DNA of 64,000 nt from Ovis canadensis (lineage: Eukaryota; Chordata; Mammalia; Artiodactyla; Bovidae). A model generated the notes under the pieces. The model ran no database searches. It was not told the DNA's origin and worked only from the letters and a program-made list of their open reading frames with translations. Each line of letters opens with the position of its first letter. The stretch's first letter is position 1. The stretch lies in NCBI RefSeq assembly GCF_042477335.2, contig NC_091248.1, positions 120,488,501-120,552,500 on the forward strand. Direction: 5' to 3'. This document shows positions 11,163 to 22,208 of this stretch, in pieces. Position numbers and translations under genes: made by a program.

Positions 11163-11446
11163 TAATATACGCTCAGTCATGCTGACTCTGTGACCCCATG
11201 GACTGTCCATGAAATTCTCCAGTCCAGAATGTGGAGTTGGTAGCCTTTCCCTTCTCCAGGGGATCTTCCCAACCCAGGGATTGAAGCAAGGTCTCCCACA
11301 TTTCAGGTGAATTCTTTACCAGCTGAGCCGCAAGGGAAGCCCAAGAATATTGGAGAGGGTAGCAGATCTTCCTGGCCCAGGAATCAAACCAGGGTCTCCT
11401 GCATTGCAGGTGGATTCTTTACCAACTCAGCTATCAGGGAAGCCCA
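11163..11446 (-). mobile_element. Bov-tA SINE with a repeated head segment, reverse orientation
   Basis: A reverse Bov-tA (11163..11342, ending CAAGGGAAGCCC) is followed at once by a second partial head unit (11343..11446, ending TCAGGGAAGCCC). Confidence 0.85.
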
Positions 11447-11664
11447 AATTAATACACATATTTCTGGGTAAGTTTTGACAAGGGCATACACCAATGCAAC
11501 CATGACTGAAATCAGAATGAAGAACATTCCCTTCACCCAAGAAATTTTCCTCATGCCTCTTCTGAATCAGTTTATTTCCAAGAAAACCACTTTTCTGATT
11601 ATATGACTATAGTTTTGTCTAACAGGAAAAGCTGTTTTGATTGACCTCTTTTTCTCAAAATTAT

Positions 11665-12022
11665 TAATTTTTAAATTGTATTTTATTGATTTTATGTTTG
11701 GCTGTGCTGGGTCTTCACTGCTGCACAGGCTTTCCTCTGGTTGTGGTGAGAGGGGGCTCTTCTCTAGTTCTGGTGCGCAGCCTTCTCATTGCGGTGGCTT
11801 CTCTTGTTGACAAGCACGGGCGATAGGGTGCACGGGCTTCAGTAGTTGCAGTGGGTGGGCTTGGTGGTTGTGGCTCGTGAACTTTAAAATACAGGCTCAG
11901 TAATTGTGGCATACAAGCTTAGTTGCTCCAAGATATGTGGGATCTTCCTGGATCAGGGATCCAACTCGTGTCTCTTGCCTTAGCAGGCAAATTCTTTCCC
12001 ACTAAGCCACCAGAGAAGCCCC
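11665..12022 (-). mobile_element. CHR-type (tRNA-derived) SINE, reverse orientation
   Basis: Reverse strand carries the CHR-like body with CGCA/GTGG repeats and a head ending in CACCAGAGAAGCCCC. It is inserted in the surrounding L1 relic. Confidence 0.7.
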
Positions 12023-12105
12023 TCAAAATTATAATTTTTGAAATGCACTCAAATTGTGTCTATCAGTACTTTTCCCTTTATATTACTGAGGAGTAGTCTA
12101 TCCTA

Positions 12106-12222
12106 TTGGAGAAGTAAATGACAACCCACTCCAGTACTCTTGCCTGGAAAATCCCATGGACAGAGGGGCCTGACGGGCTCTGGTCCAGGGGGTCGCAACA
12201 GTCGGACATGATTCAGCAACTA
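12106..12222 (+). mobile_element. BovA SINE
   Basis: Headless unit with GACAACCCACTCCAGTACTC, AATCCCATGGACAGAGGGGC and GACATGATTCAGCAACTAA. It splits the L1 relic. Confidence 0.85.
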
Positions 12223-12900
12223 ATCCACCACCTCTGGTCTATTGCATCTCACAATTTGCTTATCCACCCTCCTATGGATGGATGACTAGGTTGTTCTGGT
12301 TTTCAACTCTTACGAATAAAACTGCTCTGAATGTTGTTGTACACATCTTTTCGGGTAAATGCATTCGTTTCTCTTAAGTATAAATGTTAAGAGTGGAATT
12401 ATTGATTCATAGGGTAAAGCCATGTTTGACTTTATTAGAAGCAGTTGAACAGTTTTCCAAAGTGGCTGCACCAATGTACAGCACCAAGTGTAGGGGGTCC
12501 CCTGTACCCCCATTCACACCTGTATTTGGTATTCTCCTTTTTATTGTTAGCCATTCTATTGGGTTTATAGTGATGCCTCATTTACACTTTATTAATCAGT
12601 AATGATATTTACTTTTTCATATCTTCCTATCTTTTTTATAACATGCCTGCTTTTAAATTTGTTCATATTTAAAAGTCATGTTGCTTTATGTTACTAATTT
12701 GTAGAGGATATTTTTATATCCTGGATAGGAGCCTTTTGACCATTAAATAGATTGACTCTGTCTTCTCCCACTTGGCTTGCCTTCTCGCTTTTTTAATGCT
12801 GCCTTTTGGTAAACTGAAGATTAAAATTTTTATAAGGCCTAATTTATCACTTTTTCTTTTTCACTTGGTGCCCTTTGCATCCTGTTTGCCTATTCCAAAG

Positions 12901-13758
12901 TTATCTTTCTATTTCTTGTTCCACTGCTTCACTTTAATAACATAATTCCCTGTCCCTTGCCGTCAGCTGGAAATGACCTACCTCCAAAATCACGACTTAA
13001 ACATCTCACTCTGCCCACAGTGTCCTATCCTCGCACACCTATCCTTTGACAGTACCAGGATCTCCTAGCCATTGGTAACTAGTATTCCTTTCTTCTACTC
13101 CTTAGGATCCTTCCATATTTTCATCACCTCCTGATAGAGTAGATTTGATGATGTTACATTCTTTTAACCCTCCCTTACAAATATTCCTTCTTCAGCCATG
13201 ACCTTTTAGGTTGCCCTCATATTACAGAAACCCAAACCAGAGTGGATGCATTGATCTTTCCTTTTCATAACAGCAGCTGAGAGCTGTCAGAGTAAGTCAC
13301 ATCTGTACAAACTAGTATCTAATGTGAAAATCGAGTCACTAACCTTACCTGCTTTATTTATTTATTTATTTGTTTTTGAGTTTTCTGATCTTTGTTTTTT
13401 TTTTATTTTACAATATTGTATTGAGATACTAGTTAATTCACTCACTCACTTTCCAAAACACTATTCCACATATATAAAATGCTTTCCACTCTCTGTAAAA
13501 TATGCCCACTTCTTGCCTCTTAATTCAAGGGTGAATTCTACAGCAGAGGGCAATGCCCTTCAAGGGGGGTCTTTGTGGGGCCCCTGGTCTCTATGGAATA
13601 TGTGAAGAAACCCACCCTGCTGTAGACTTCCCTGAGTAGAGATAGGTGAGGAGTAGAGTGTGAATTCCCTGGATCCCCTTCAGAGTCTGTGTCCTGAAGT
13701 CACACTATTTATTTTCACATTGCATATCCCTCTCTGCTTCTGCTGCCTGCCTCAGCAA
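12901..13758. other. Intergenic, no gene seen
   Basis: AT-rich, with a (TTTA)n stretch near 13354. I saw no V landmarks, RNA gene or nameable repeat. Confidence 0.45.
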
Positions 13759-13884
13759 TGCTAATCGCGGAACATTAGACATTGTGTTACTGCTCATTGC
13801 AGAATGTTGGAAATTTGTCATTGCTAATTGCAGACAGTTAGAACGTTTTTTACTGCTAATTGCAGAATGTTAGAACTTTCTCTT
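13759..13884. repeat. 31-32 bp tandem repeat, four diverged copies
   Basis: Units start at 13759, 13791, 13822 and 13854 (periods 32, 31, 32). Each begins TGCTAATTGCAGAA-like (TGCTAATCGCGGAAC, TGCTCATTGCAGAAT, TGCTAATTGCAGACA, TGCTAATTGCAGAAT) and continues GTTAGAA-like. Confidence 0.8.
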
Positions 13885-13935
13885 TTTTCTTAAGGCAGAA
13901 TACAGTCTCCAAGCTCATTTTCCCCTTTTCACCTG

Positions 13936-14066
13936 GCTGCTGCTGCTGCTAAGTCGCTTCAGTTGTGTCCGACTCTGTGTGACCCGAGATGGCAGCCCAC
14001 AGGCTCTCCCGTCCCTGGGATTCTCCAGGCAAGAACACTGGAGTGGGTTGCCATTTCCTTCTCCAC
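13936..14066 (-). mobile_element. BovA SINE, reverse orientation
   Basis: (GCT)n tail, then AAGTCGCTTCAGTTGTGTCC, ending at GGTTGCCATTTCCTTCTCC. Confidence 0.87.
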
Positions 14067-15148
14067 ATCTACTATTTTACCCAGCAGGTGATGGCAGGTT
14101 GAGGAGGACCAATGAAGATCCTATTTATAAAGGTGAGACAGGGTTCAGAAAAGCAGAAAAGGAAGGAGAAGCGTCCTAAGGGTGGCATAAGTGGGTGGCT
14201 CTTATCCTCACAGACCTGAAAGTTGGGGGGGTTGCTGTTTCCTGGGCAGTAGGGTGTTGTAATTTAGGGAGCCAGGTCTGGCCTTTGGTAAGAAAGAGTA
14301 GCTAGGATGAAATGTAGGGAGGAGAAGGAAGCCACGGATAGACATTTATGATAAACCAGGACAGTGGTGCCTTGCTTCCCTTCACGCTCCTGCCATCATC
14401 TAACTCAATCTAGATGAAGCCCAGTTACTAGAATCCATAAAGGTCAGAATCACAGGGTAAGACAGGTCTGTAGGGACAAACAGTAACTCCCCAGAACTGA
14501 AGATGGGCTTGAGGACAGTAAACCTCAAGTTAGCTAGGTCCCTGCCAGTGAGTGGATCACGGCTGAGGCTTGTTTCTGGAGGACCTTCACTCCCAAGAAT
14601 TTATAGACAACCCAGGCCCCCTGCAGACCCAGTGAGACGGACTAAATCTTAGAGTCTCTGCATCACTGGCCAGTCAGGACAGGGGGGCCGCCCAGGAAAG
14701 GAAAATATCCAGACAAGGCTTGGTTTGACCCAGGTATCAAATAGACGAGGGCGCACAGGCTGAGAGGGACCTGGAGGCTTCCTCACAGACCCTCCCCCTC
14801 GGCTGACGTCGTGGTGGGTGGGCTTCAGCACGGAGACATGAGAGCAGAAGCCGTGGGGCTAAGGAAGGTGAGGGGAGACAGGGCTTCCTGGTTGCTGGTG
14901 AGGGTGGGTGTGGGGGCAGCAAAGGGGTACCAGCCTCAGAGAAACATCAGCACAGCTGTGTGGGGACAGACCAGACGTCGCCCTGAGCCTTCTTCCTGCT
15001 TGGCCTCCGGAACCCAGAGGGTGGGGACAAAGGAGTGGGGCTATCACAGGATAATCCTCCAATCAGAGAGAGCGAAGCTGGAACTCCTCTCTCACCCAGG
15101 AGGACCAGACTCTGAGCTCTCGGCGCCTGCAACCCACCCCGGGGTGCC
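14067..15148. other. 5' flank of TRBV5, no gene seen
   Basis: GC content rises toward TRBV5. A CRE-like GCTGACGTCGTG lies at 14802..14813, about 340 bp from the ATG, further than in any other V gene here. I do not see a clear decamer at the usual -90 to -120 position. Antisense open frames here are not supported. Confidence 0.5.
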
Positions 15149-15616
15149 ATGGGCTCCAGGCTCCTTCCCTGGGTGATGTTGTATCTTCTGGGAGCAGGTA
15201 AGTCCTGTGGACAAACAGATGATTGCCCTTTGGGGCTTGCTGACTCCCGAAAGCTCCACCTCACCTTGGGGGTAATCATCAACCTCTCTCCAGCGCTCAT
15301 TTGATCTCTGTGGTTCCCACAGGCCCTTTGGAGGCTGAAGTCACCCAAACTCCAAGACACTTGATCAAAACGAAGGGACAGACAGCGACCCTGAGATGTT
15401 CTCCTATGTCTGGACACAGCAGTGTATCTTGGTACCAACAGGCCCGGAGTCAGGGCCCCCAGTTCCTCTTTGAGTTTTATGAAACTCTGCAAAGAGATAA
15501 AGGAAACTTTTCGAATCGGTTCTCAGCAAAACAGTTCCGCGACTTTAGCTCTGAGCTGAACGTGAACTTCTTGGAGCTGACAGACTCCGCCCTGTACCTC
15601 TGCGCCAGCAGCTTAG
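15149..15616 (+). CDS. TRBV5: T-cell receptor beta variable gene, TRBV5, functional
   Basis: This is the variable segment of a TCR beta chain. The leader exon is 15149..15197 (MGSRLLPWVMLYLLGA, donor GTAAGT). The V exon is 15323..15616 after acceptor TTCCCACAG, starting PLEAEVTQTPRHLIKTKGQT. The first Cys is in LRCSPMSGH, FR2 is VSWYQQARSQGPQFLFEF, and FR3 has the TRBV5-type RFSAKQFRDFSSELNVNFLE and ends DSALYLCASSLA. No stop or frameshift. KGQTATLRC, GHSSVSWYQQ and FLFEFYE closely follow human TRBV5. It lies between the 7.4-kb pseudogene and TRBV7b, matching the human 5-8/7-9 order. Confidence 0.95.
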
Positions 15617-15655
15617 CACAGCTGTGCTGAGTCACCGGCGCTCTGCTCACAAATC
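15617..15655 (+). other. 23-RSS of TRBV5
   Basis: Heptamer CACAGCT (15617..15623; first four bases perfect), 23-bp spacer, nonamer TCACAAATC (15647..15655). Confidence 0.88.
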
Positions 15656-17220
15656 TCTCTGCCTTGGCTTGAGCAGAGACAGAGCAGTGCAGCTTCCCAC
15701 CCAGGTTTCCCTCCTCCGAGGGATGTATTTAGCTGCTTCAGATTTGCTTCTTGTGCCCTGCTGAGCTCAGAGCCCGGGGAAGAGCAGTCAGGGTATCCTC
15801 TGGGCACTGAATGCTTCCGCATCTCCCAGCATCAGCCAAGTAGTGGGGACCATCAACAGAAAGGGCCACCTGAGCCCTTCGTTTGTGCTAGAGTCTCTGT
15901 ACATATCATACCCTTTAAAGCTCTGTGACAGTCATGCAAATCAAATATTCTTATGCCCACTTTATAGATACAAGAGCTCAGGGACACTAAATCATTTTCC
16001 CAATGTGTCATGATTTAGAAGGAGCAGAACTGGGAGACAAACATATCTGTTTACAAACTCCATACTTCTTCCATACGCCCAGCTGTTCCATCATTAGCCT
16101 CTCTGATGACCTTCACCTGTCCTGCTGGTCAGCAGTGGAAAGCTGATACCACATCGTGGACATCACCCTGGCCTCCTCCTTGGCAACACTGAGGAACATA
16201 AGATCTCACACGGATTCATTCTCATTTGTATGCAGCCCTCTCATCTTCTTTTCAGTCTGTAGCTCACCTCTTCGTTTTTTACAGTCTGTTTTGATGGACA
16301 AAAGTTTAATGCAATTGACATTATAGTTTTCTTTGTGCCTCAACTAGACAAATGCTTCCTCAAACAAGTACCTGGAAATATTCTCCTTAATTTAGTCTAG
16401 TAAATTTAAATTTTTCTTTTCATAAATAATAATAAAATATACATGAAATATATTTTCATGTAAGGAATTAAGTAGAGATCTTGGACTATAAGGAAGGAAT
16501 ATATTTGCAGAGATGTGGAGGGACCTAGATAGGGTCATACAAAGTGAAGTAATTCAGAAGCAGAAAAAGAAATATCATGTATTGACGTTTATAAGTGGAA
16601 TCTAAGAAAATGGTGCAGATGAACAAACCTTTTTTGGATAAATTAGAGGTCACAGGACCTGGTCCATTGAACTATGTGGTGGATGTCCACTTCCACGGAT
16701 CACTGGGCAATGCCAGAGACACAGAGCTGAGGGTCACTTGTCCTCAAACCCCAGCCTCCTCTAGCCCGCACCCTGCCTGTGGGGTGGATTGCTAGGCAGT
16801 GCTCTTTCTGGGCTCCCCGTCTTCATCCCCAGCCATTTCAGAAATGCTGTTTGTGACAGCAAAGCCTCCATTTATAGAGAGAGGCCATGTATTAGTCCTT
16901 GAATAATTGTGTGAGTCTTTCTGGGAAGAAATAATCAAATATACAATTGCCTAGCATGGCCTAAGAATAGACCAAAGCCCTGGTTTTGCCTGAATGATTC
17001 CCATCAATGCTTTAAAAACTAATGCAGCTTCATCTCCTTAGGCAGCGAAGACTAAAAACAGACTGCTCATTTCAAAGAGTCAAACCTTAGAAGACTGGAG
17101 TTAGAACATGTGCCCTGGGGACAGCACCTCTTATCACCCTTTGGTGATAAGCTGTGAGCTGCTGCTGAACACTGGAATAACATCACGACCGACACTGGAA
17201 TGGGTAATAGGGGCATTTTT
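15656..17220. other. Intergenic with a MIR and an L1 fragment, no gene
   Basis: About 15915..16085 resembles a MIR SINE in + orientation (ATGCCCACTTTATAGATACA, then AGCTCAGGGACACTAAATCA). About 16490..16650 resembles an L1 3' fragment (GGAGGGACCTAGATAGGGTC). The remainder holds nothing I can name. Confidence 0.5.
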
Positions 17221-17365
17221 GCTGCTGCTGCTGCTGCTGCTGCTAAGTCGCTTCAGTCGTGTCCAACTTTGTGCGACCACATAGACGGCAACCCACCAGG
17301 CTCCCCGTCCCTGGGATTCTCCAGGCAAGAACACTGGAGTGGGTTGCTATTGCCTTCTCCAAGGA
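17221..17365 (-). mobile_element. BovA2 SINE with (GCT)n tail, reverse orientation
   Basis: Seven to eight GCT units, then AAGTCGCTTCAGTCGTGTCC, ending at TTGCTATTGCCTTCTCC. Confidence 0.9.
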
Positions 17366-17807
17366 GCATTTCTAGAGCCAGTGAAAATGTAACTTATTTT
17401 TAAATTGAGTTTGGAAATGCAGGCACTAGGGGCCACTCATATACCTTCTTTTTCAAGTAAGAATTATTCAAGGCTTTTTCTAGAATGAGGGGTCAGAGGC
17501 TCTGCTCCAGGCTCTGGCCAGTTTTTGTACAAACGGAAGCCACGTTAATCCACACTCAGCACAAAATGAAGTCACCATCAACCTCATCATTCACCCAGCT
17601 CACCGATCAGGGGCCAGCCATGTGCGCAGGGCACTTGCGTTCCTTTACCCTTGGCTTATGTTTTAAAATAAGCATTTATACTGTATTCCACGGTCAGTGC
17701 CTCTCTGGATATTGTCTGTTTAGACACCACAAATTCTACAACCTGATCAAGGATCTGAGTGTAAAGCTCTCATGTGGTTAGGCTGATTTTGTTTTCCAGT
17801 AAATCGT
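17366..17807. other. Intergenic, no gene seen
   Basis: No V landmarks or recognised repeats. A 98-codon open frame on + has no domain I recognise. Confidence 0.45.
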
Positions 17808-18245
17808 TGTTGATTATTTCATGCGTAGTGGTTTGTATCGGTTAGCCCCTTTCTCCTAGTTTGTCCCTCCTCCCCTCTGTTTCCCCTGTGGTAACCGTGG
17901 ATTCGCTGTCTGTGGCTGTGAGTCTGATTTTGTTTTGTGTAGACTTTTGTCTTGTTTTTTAGATTCCACGTGCAGCCGATACCCTGTAGTGTTGGTTCCT
18001 CCATCTGGCTTATTTCACTAAGCATAATGTTCTCTGAGTTCATCCACATTGTGCAAATGACAGTATTTCATTCTATTTATAGCTGAATAATATTCCATTG
18101 TATATATACAATATATAATATGTATTATGTAATGTAGCACACACACATATATATATACATATATTTATAAGCCACATCTTTGTCCGTTCATCTGTTAATG
18201 GGCACTTGGGTTGCTTCTGAGCCTTCTTAATGATGCTAAGCTATG
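17808..18245 (-). mobile_element. L1 3' end, reverse orientation
   Basis: Antisense L1 3' sequence (TGGCTTATTTCACTAAGCAT, GCTGAATAATATTCCATTG, ATCTGTTAATGGGCACTTGG) with a (TA)n stretch near 18100..18170. Confidence 0.8.
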
Positions 18246-18257
18246 TTCTATAGTTAG

Positions 18258-18441
18258 AGCTTCCCTTGTGGCTCAACTGGTAAAGAATCCACCTGCAATG
18301 CAGGAGACCTGGGTTCGATCCCCTGGAGAAGGGAATGGCTACCCACTTCAGTATTCTTCTCTGGAGAATTCCATGGATAGAGGGGCCTGATCGGCTACAG
18401 TCCATGGGTCACAAAGAGTTGGACATGACTGAGTGACTAAA
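18258..18441 (+). mobile_element. Bov-tA SINE
   Basis: Complete head (GCTTCCCTTGTGGCTCAACT), GGGTTCGATCCCCTGGAGAA and tail GACATGACTGAGTGACTAAA, inserted next to the L1. Confidence 0.92.
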
Positions 18442-19365
18442 ACACACGTTTTACAGTTTAAAAAAAAAAAAAGAGCATCAACAATGTATAAAGACAAATG
18501 TTAAGAATCCCCCTCCTTCTCCAGACGTAACCCTATCCAACCCCATCTTCAGGGTGCGTTTCTTGTCTTCTTCTCAATGCTGATGCAAAACTATCTACCC
18601 AGATACACCCCCCAAAGTGCGGCCACCTGTACACGCTAACCGCCACTTGCACGCTTCCTTCCATTAGTCCACTTTGGACATTTTTTTCAAATCAGTGGAT
18701 AGTGATCGAACTTGCTTCTATTAACTGCTTCATATTGCATAATGGGGGTGGACAGGTAGGTTAATGGCCCCATGCATGGTCTCAGGGCTGATAAGTGATG
18801 ACCCAGATTACAAAGCACAGTTTGTCTGCATCTGTGTTGGAGGGCATGGGAGCTATAGGGTCACTGTGGGAATCAAAGATACAGAACCACTAGGGGTTTT
18901 CGGTCTGCAGGTCAGACACGAGAGGTAAGAGGGTCTGAGCATTTCTTATAGTGCTGCCGGTAAAAGCATCGTGATGTTGGCAGAGGAGAAGGGTTAGAGG
19001 TGTCTGACTGGGGCTAAGCCCCAGAAAAGCCAAGCTTTGAGCAAATTATTCCAATCCCAAGATGCATCAGAGACACAAATGTAAATAAATTAGGGGAGGA
19101 AACTTTGTGAGCAACTGTTGTTAAAATGAGAAGTGGGGAGAGACACAACTGAGTGGTCGCTTACCAAACATGAAATGCAGAGGAAGACAACGTTAACTAG
19201 ACTCCACGCTGGCTCTGATCAGTTCTGCTTGTTAAGGCAGGTGGAAATGGGATAATTGACTGTGCAGGTGAAGTTACCAGCTGGACTACTACTTTTCTGT
19301 CCATGAAGGCGAGAGACAAAAGGAGAAGTGCTGGGGCTGGACCACAGCTTGCCTGCTCAGTTGTC
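18442..19365. other. Intergenic, no gene seen
   Basis: After a poly-A run (18460..18472) no repeat or gene is recognised. Confidence 0.45.
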
Positions 19366-19557
19366 GTTCGTTGTTCACTCTCTACCTCGTGTCTGACTCT
19401 TTGCAACCCCATGGACTGCAGCACGCCAGGCGTCCTGTCTTTCACTATCTCCTGGAGCTTGCTCAAACTCATGTCCATCGAGCCGGTGATGCCATCCAAC
19501 CATCTCACCCTCTGTCGCCCCCTTCTCCTCTTGCCCTCAATTTTCCCCAGTATCAGC
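19366..19557 (-). mobile_element. BovB 3' fragment, reverse orientation
   Basis: BovB 3' blocks on the reverse strand: CATGGACTGCAGCACGCCAG, AACTCATGTCCATCGAGCCG. Short 5'-truncated copy. Confidence 0.85.
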
Positions 19558-19716
19558 ACTTATTCGGTGGGGTGCACTAATAAATCATGCTTTGACAAAA
19601 GAGACTCTCAGGGGTTGGACACAGGTCAGTTTTCCTGCCTAATAAAGTTGGAGGAAACTTATCTTCTGGAAGGGATTGTGATTCTTGTTCCTTTTATGAA
19701 GGTGTGGTCTGATAAG

Positions 19717-19916
19717 TGCATGCTCAGGTGTCTCCAACGTTTACGACCCCATGGACTGTAGCCTGGCAAGCTCCACTGTGCATGAGATTTTCCAGGCAAG
19801 AACACTGGAGTGGGTAGCCATTTCCTCTTCCAGGGGATCTTCCCAACCCATGGATCAAACCTGCATTTCCTGTATTGATAGGCAGACTTTTTACTACTGA
19901 ACCACATGGGTAGCCC
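19717..19916 (-). mobile_element. Bov-tA SINE, reverse orientation
   Basis: Body TTTTCCAGGCAAGAACACTG and head CACATGGGTAGCCC. It ends about 55 bp before the TRBV7b decamer. Confidence 0.87.
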
Positions 19917-19971
19917 GCAGGCATCTTAGATATACTTAATTGATTACTATCAGTGAGGCTCAGTGATGTCA

Positions 19972-19983
19972 CCATGGGAACTG
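19972..19983 (+). promoter_or_regulatory. TRBV decamer element AGTGATGTCACC
   Basis: Identical to the element of TRBV7 copy a. It lies 103 bp upstream of the ATG at 20075. Confidence 0.82.
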
Positions 19984-20074
19984 CCTTGTGGAAACAGGTG
20001 ATGCTGGTCCTCCTCTGCTCATGCTCACAAGGACCCTGAGCTGGTGAACCTCCCATTGCTGCTCTGACCCTGTC

Positions 20075-20147
20075 ATGGGCTCCAGGCTCCTCTGCTGGGT
20101 GACCCTCTGTGTCCTGGGGGTGGGTGAGTTCTCAGCAAGCAGGTCCA

Positions 20148-20181
<34 letters not shown>

Positions 20182-20568
20182 CTGTGTGTCTGTGTCTGTG
20201 TCTGTGTATGTGTGGGGATGATTACAAATAGGCTCTACCTGATTGTCCCCCACTTCTGTCCCCGCAGGTCACACAAGAGCTGGAGTAGTGTCCCAGTCAC
20301 CTGGGTACAGGGTCGCAGGGAGGGGCCAGAATGTGACTCTAAGGTGTGATCCAATTCCTGGTCACCAAGTCCTTTACTGGTACCGACAGATGCTGGGGCA
20401 GGGTCCAGAGTACCTGACTTATTTTCAGGGCAAGGAGGAATCAGACAAATCAGGAATGCCTAAAAACCGGTTTTCTGCTGAGAGGCCTGAGAGCACGTAC
20501 TCCTATCTCAAGATCCAGCCAGTGGAGCCCAAGGACTCAGCCGTGTATCTCTGTGCCAGCAGCCCAAC
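20075..20568 (+). CDS. TRBV7: T-cell receptor beta variable gene, TRBV7 copy b, functional
   Basis: This is the second TRBV7 gene. The leader exon is 20075..20123 ([16 protein letters not shown], donor GTGAGT). The V exon is 20268..20568 after acceptor CCCCGCAG. It reads [20 protein letters not shown], the first Cys in LRCDPIPGH, FR2 [20 protein letters not shown] and FR3 ending [11 protein letters not shown]. The frame is open. It differs from copy a mainly in CDR1 (PGHQVL versus SGHVSL) and CDR2 (GKEESD versus NEQELD), so the antigen-contact loops have diverged more than the framework. The intron is longer (144 bp) because of a (TG)n run. It is followed by TRBV13P, as human 7-9 is followed by 13. 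Confidence 0.95.
20150..20216. repeat. (TG)n / (TGTC) microsatellite in the TRBV7b leader intron
   Basis: A simple TG run interspersed with TGTC units lies wholly inside the leader-V intron. It is absent from the equivalent intron of copy a. Confidence 0.95.
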
Positions 20569-20607
20569 CACAGTGCGGCGCAGTCACCTCCTTCCTGTTC
20601 ACAAACC
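20569..20607 (+). other. 23-RSS of TRBV7 copy b
   Basis: Consensus heptamer CACAGTG (20569..20575), 23-bp spacer and nonamer TCACAAACC (20599..20607). Identical to the RSS of TRBV7 copy a. Confidence 0.93.
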
Positions 20608-21289
20608 CCTACATGCTCACTTCTCTTCATTGTTCCCAGAAATGCCAGAAAAAGGAGCTACCTGTTCTTCCTTCTGCAGCAGGGGTAAGTGGATTTGGGG
20701 CTTCAGCTGTTCTGATAGTTGGAGGTCAGAAAATTACCTTTGAAAGACTAGAGCATCTGTAGGGTAGTCATAATTTTCGCTTATGGGTTTCTGAGATCCC
20801 TTTATATAGGAACTATAAAATTCTATAATTGGGCTAGAATATCAGACTTTAGTCTCAGATAGACTGAAATACACTCTTGTAAAACTATGTAGTTTTAGCA
20901 CATTTATAATAAACTCTTCATACTGAGTGTCACCAGCTCAGACCACACCGTGCCCAGAGGTAGGCCAGCCAATGCGGAACACTTGTAAGGTCATCTGTAG
21001 CTTACTAGTCTTAACAATAAATAAATTAGAATCCTAAGTGACTGATATAAATTATCCACAAGGAATTGTCATCCATAATAATGTATGCTAATGTATGTCC
21101 CATATATTGCTTTTTGCTTTTTGACAATCCTGAAGTCATTCTGTGTTTAATTTCCTTCTTCTCTAGTCTATTTCTTTTTAAATAGAAACTCAGCTTGGTT
21201 TTCATAAAAGATAACCCTACTTGAGCAGATATCAAAGGAGAATGGTTAAAAAAGATTGGAATAAGAGTCATGTCAAACATTCAGGGTTC
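20608..21289. other. 3' flank of TRBV7b, no gene seen
   Basis: AT-rich sequence without recognised features. Confidence 0.45.
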
Positions 21290-21846
21290 TTGGCGGTTTC
21301 CAATTTATACTCCCACCAGAAGTATATGAGCCTTTCAACTGGCTTATATAGACATATGCACACACATTCTGTGGGCTACTTTTTCACTCTCTTAATGATG
21401 TCTTTTGATGAAGAGAACTTCTTAATCCAAAATTATTCCACCCCCCCCAATTGTGGTTTGCATTTTGTATTTTACTGTCTAGGAATTTTTTTCCTATTTC
21501 AAAATGATCATGTTTTCTTATATTTCCACCTAAATTCTTTATGTTTTAAACTTTTACATTACAATCTAATCCAACTGGAGTTAATTCTTTGTATATGAAA
21601 TGAGGAAAAGGTCATGTCATGATATTCCATATGGATGTTAAATTGACCCAATATTATTTTTTGAAGTGTAGGTTGCACAGAGTCGGACACGACTGAAGCG
21701 ACTTAGCAGCAGCAGCAGCAGCACTTTTCTTACCACTCTGTAATACCACTTTTGTCATATGTCGGTCCTTGAATATGTGTTGGTCTGTTCTGTCAGTTCC
21801 TGCACAAGTAACACACTGCCTTATTTACTGTAGCTTTATAATAAAT
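21290..21846 (-). mobile_element. Old L1 relic, reverse orientation
   Basis: Antisense L1 ORF2-like sequence: CCACCAGAAGTATATGAG near the start and CTTATTTACTGTAGCTTTAT at the end. It is interrupted by a SINE tail fragment at 21675. Sense-strand L1-like sequence recurs at about 22085..22210 and 22500..22660. Confidence 0.65.
21675..21722 (+). mobile_element. BovA2 3'-tail fragment, 48 bp
   Basis: Only the last part of BovA2 is present: CAGAGTCGGACACGACTGAA, GCGACTTAG and (CAG)n. It is a strongly 5'-truncated insertion into the L1 relic. Confidence 0.85.
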
Positions 21847-21848
21847 CA

Positions 21849-22052
21849 GCTTCCCTGGTGGCTCAGATGGTAAAGCATCTGCTTGCAATGCAGGAGACCT
21901 GGGTTTGATCCATGAGTTGGGAAGATTCCCTGGAGAAGGAAATGGCAACCCACTCCAGTACTCTTGCCTGGAAAATTCCATGGATGGAGGAGCCTGGTAC
22001 CCTACAGTCCATGGGGTCCCAAAGAATTGGACATGACTGAGTGACTTCACTT
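21849..22052 (+). mobile_element. Bov-tA SINE
   Basis: Complete copy: GCTTCCCTGGTGGCTCAGAT head to GACATGACTGAGTGACTTCA tail. Confidence 0.93.
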
Positions 22053-22208
22053 TACAATTTATCATATCAAATACTATAAAAGGAAAACCATACAATCACG
22101 TCTACAGATATTCAAAAAAAGTTTGATAAAATCTAACATCCATTCCTGATTTTAAGAAAAAAACTCTTAGCAAATTAGGAATACCTGGAAACTTCATTAT
22201 TTCCATTA

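Larger units (their letters stand above)
11450..12900 (-). mobile_element. Old L1 relic, reverse orientation, with two SINEs nested in it
   Basis: Antisense L1 sequence is recognisable at 11460..11660 (3' UTR) and 12225..12890 (ORF2 end: GCAGTTGAACAGTTTTCCAA, AGCCATTCTATTGGG, TATCCTGGATAGGAGCC). It is interrupted by a CHR-type SINE and a BovA SINE, so it is older than both. Confidence 0.7.

Noticed and set aside
14947..15492. 181-codon antisense open frame over TRBV5
   Set aside because: It is a shadow of the TRBV5 V exon and its flank.
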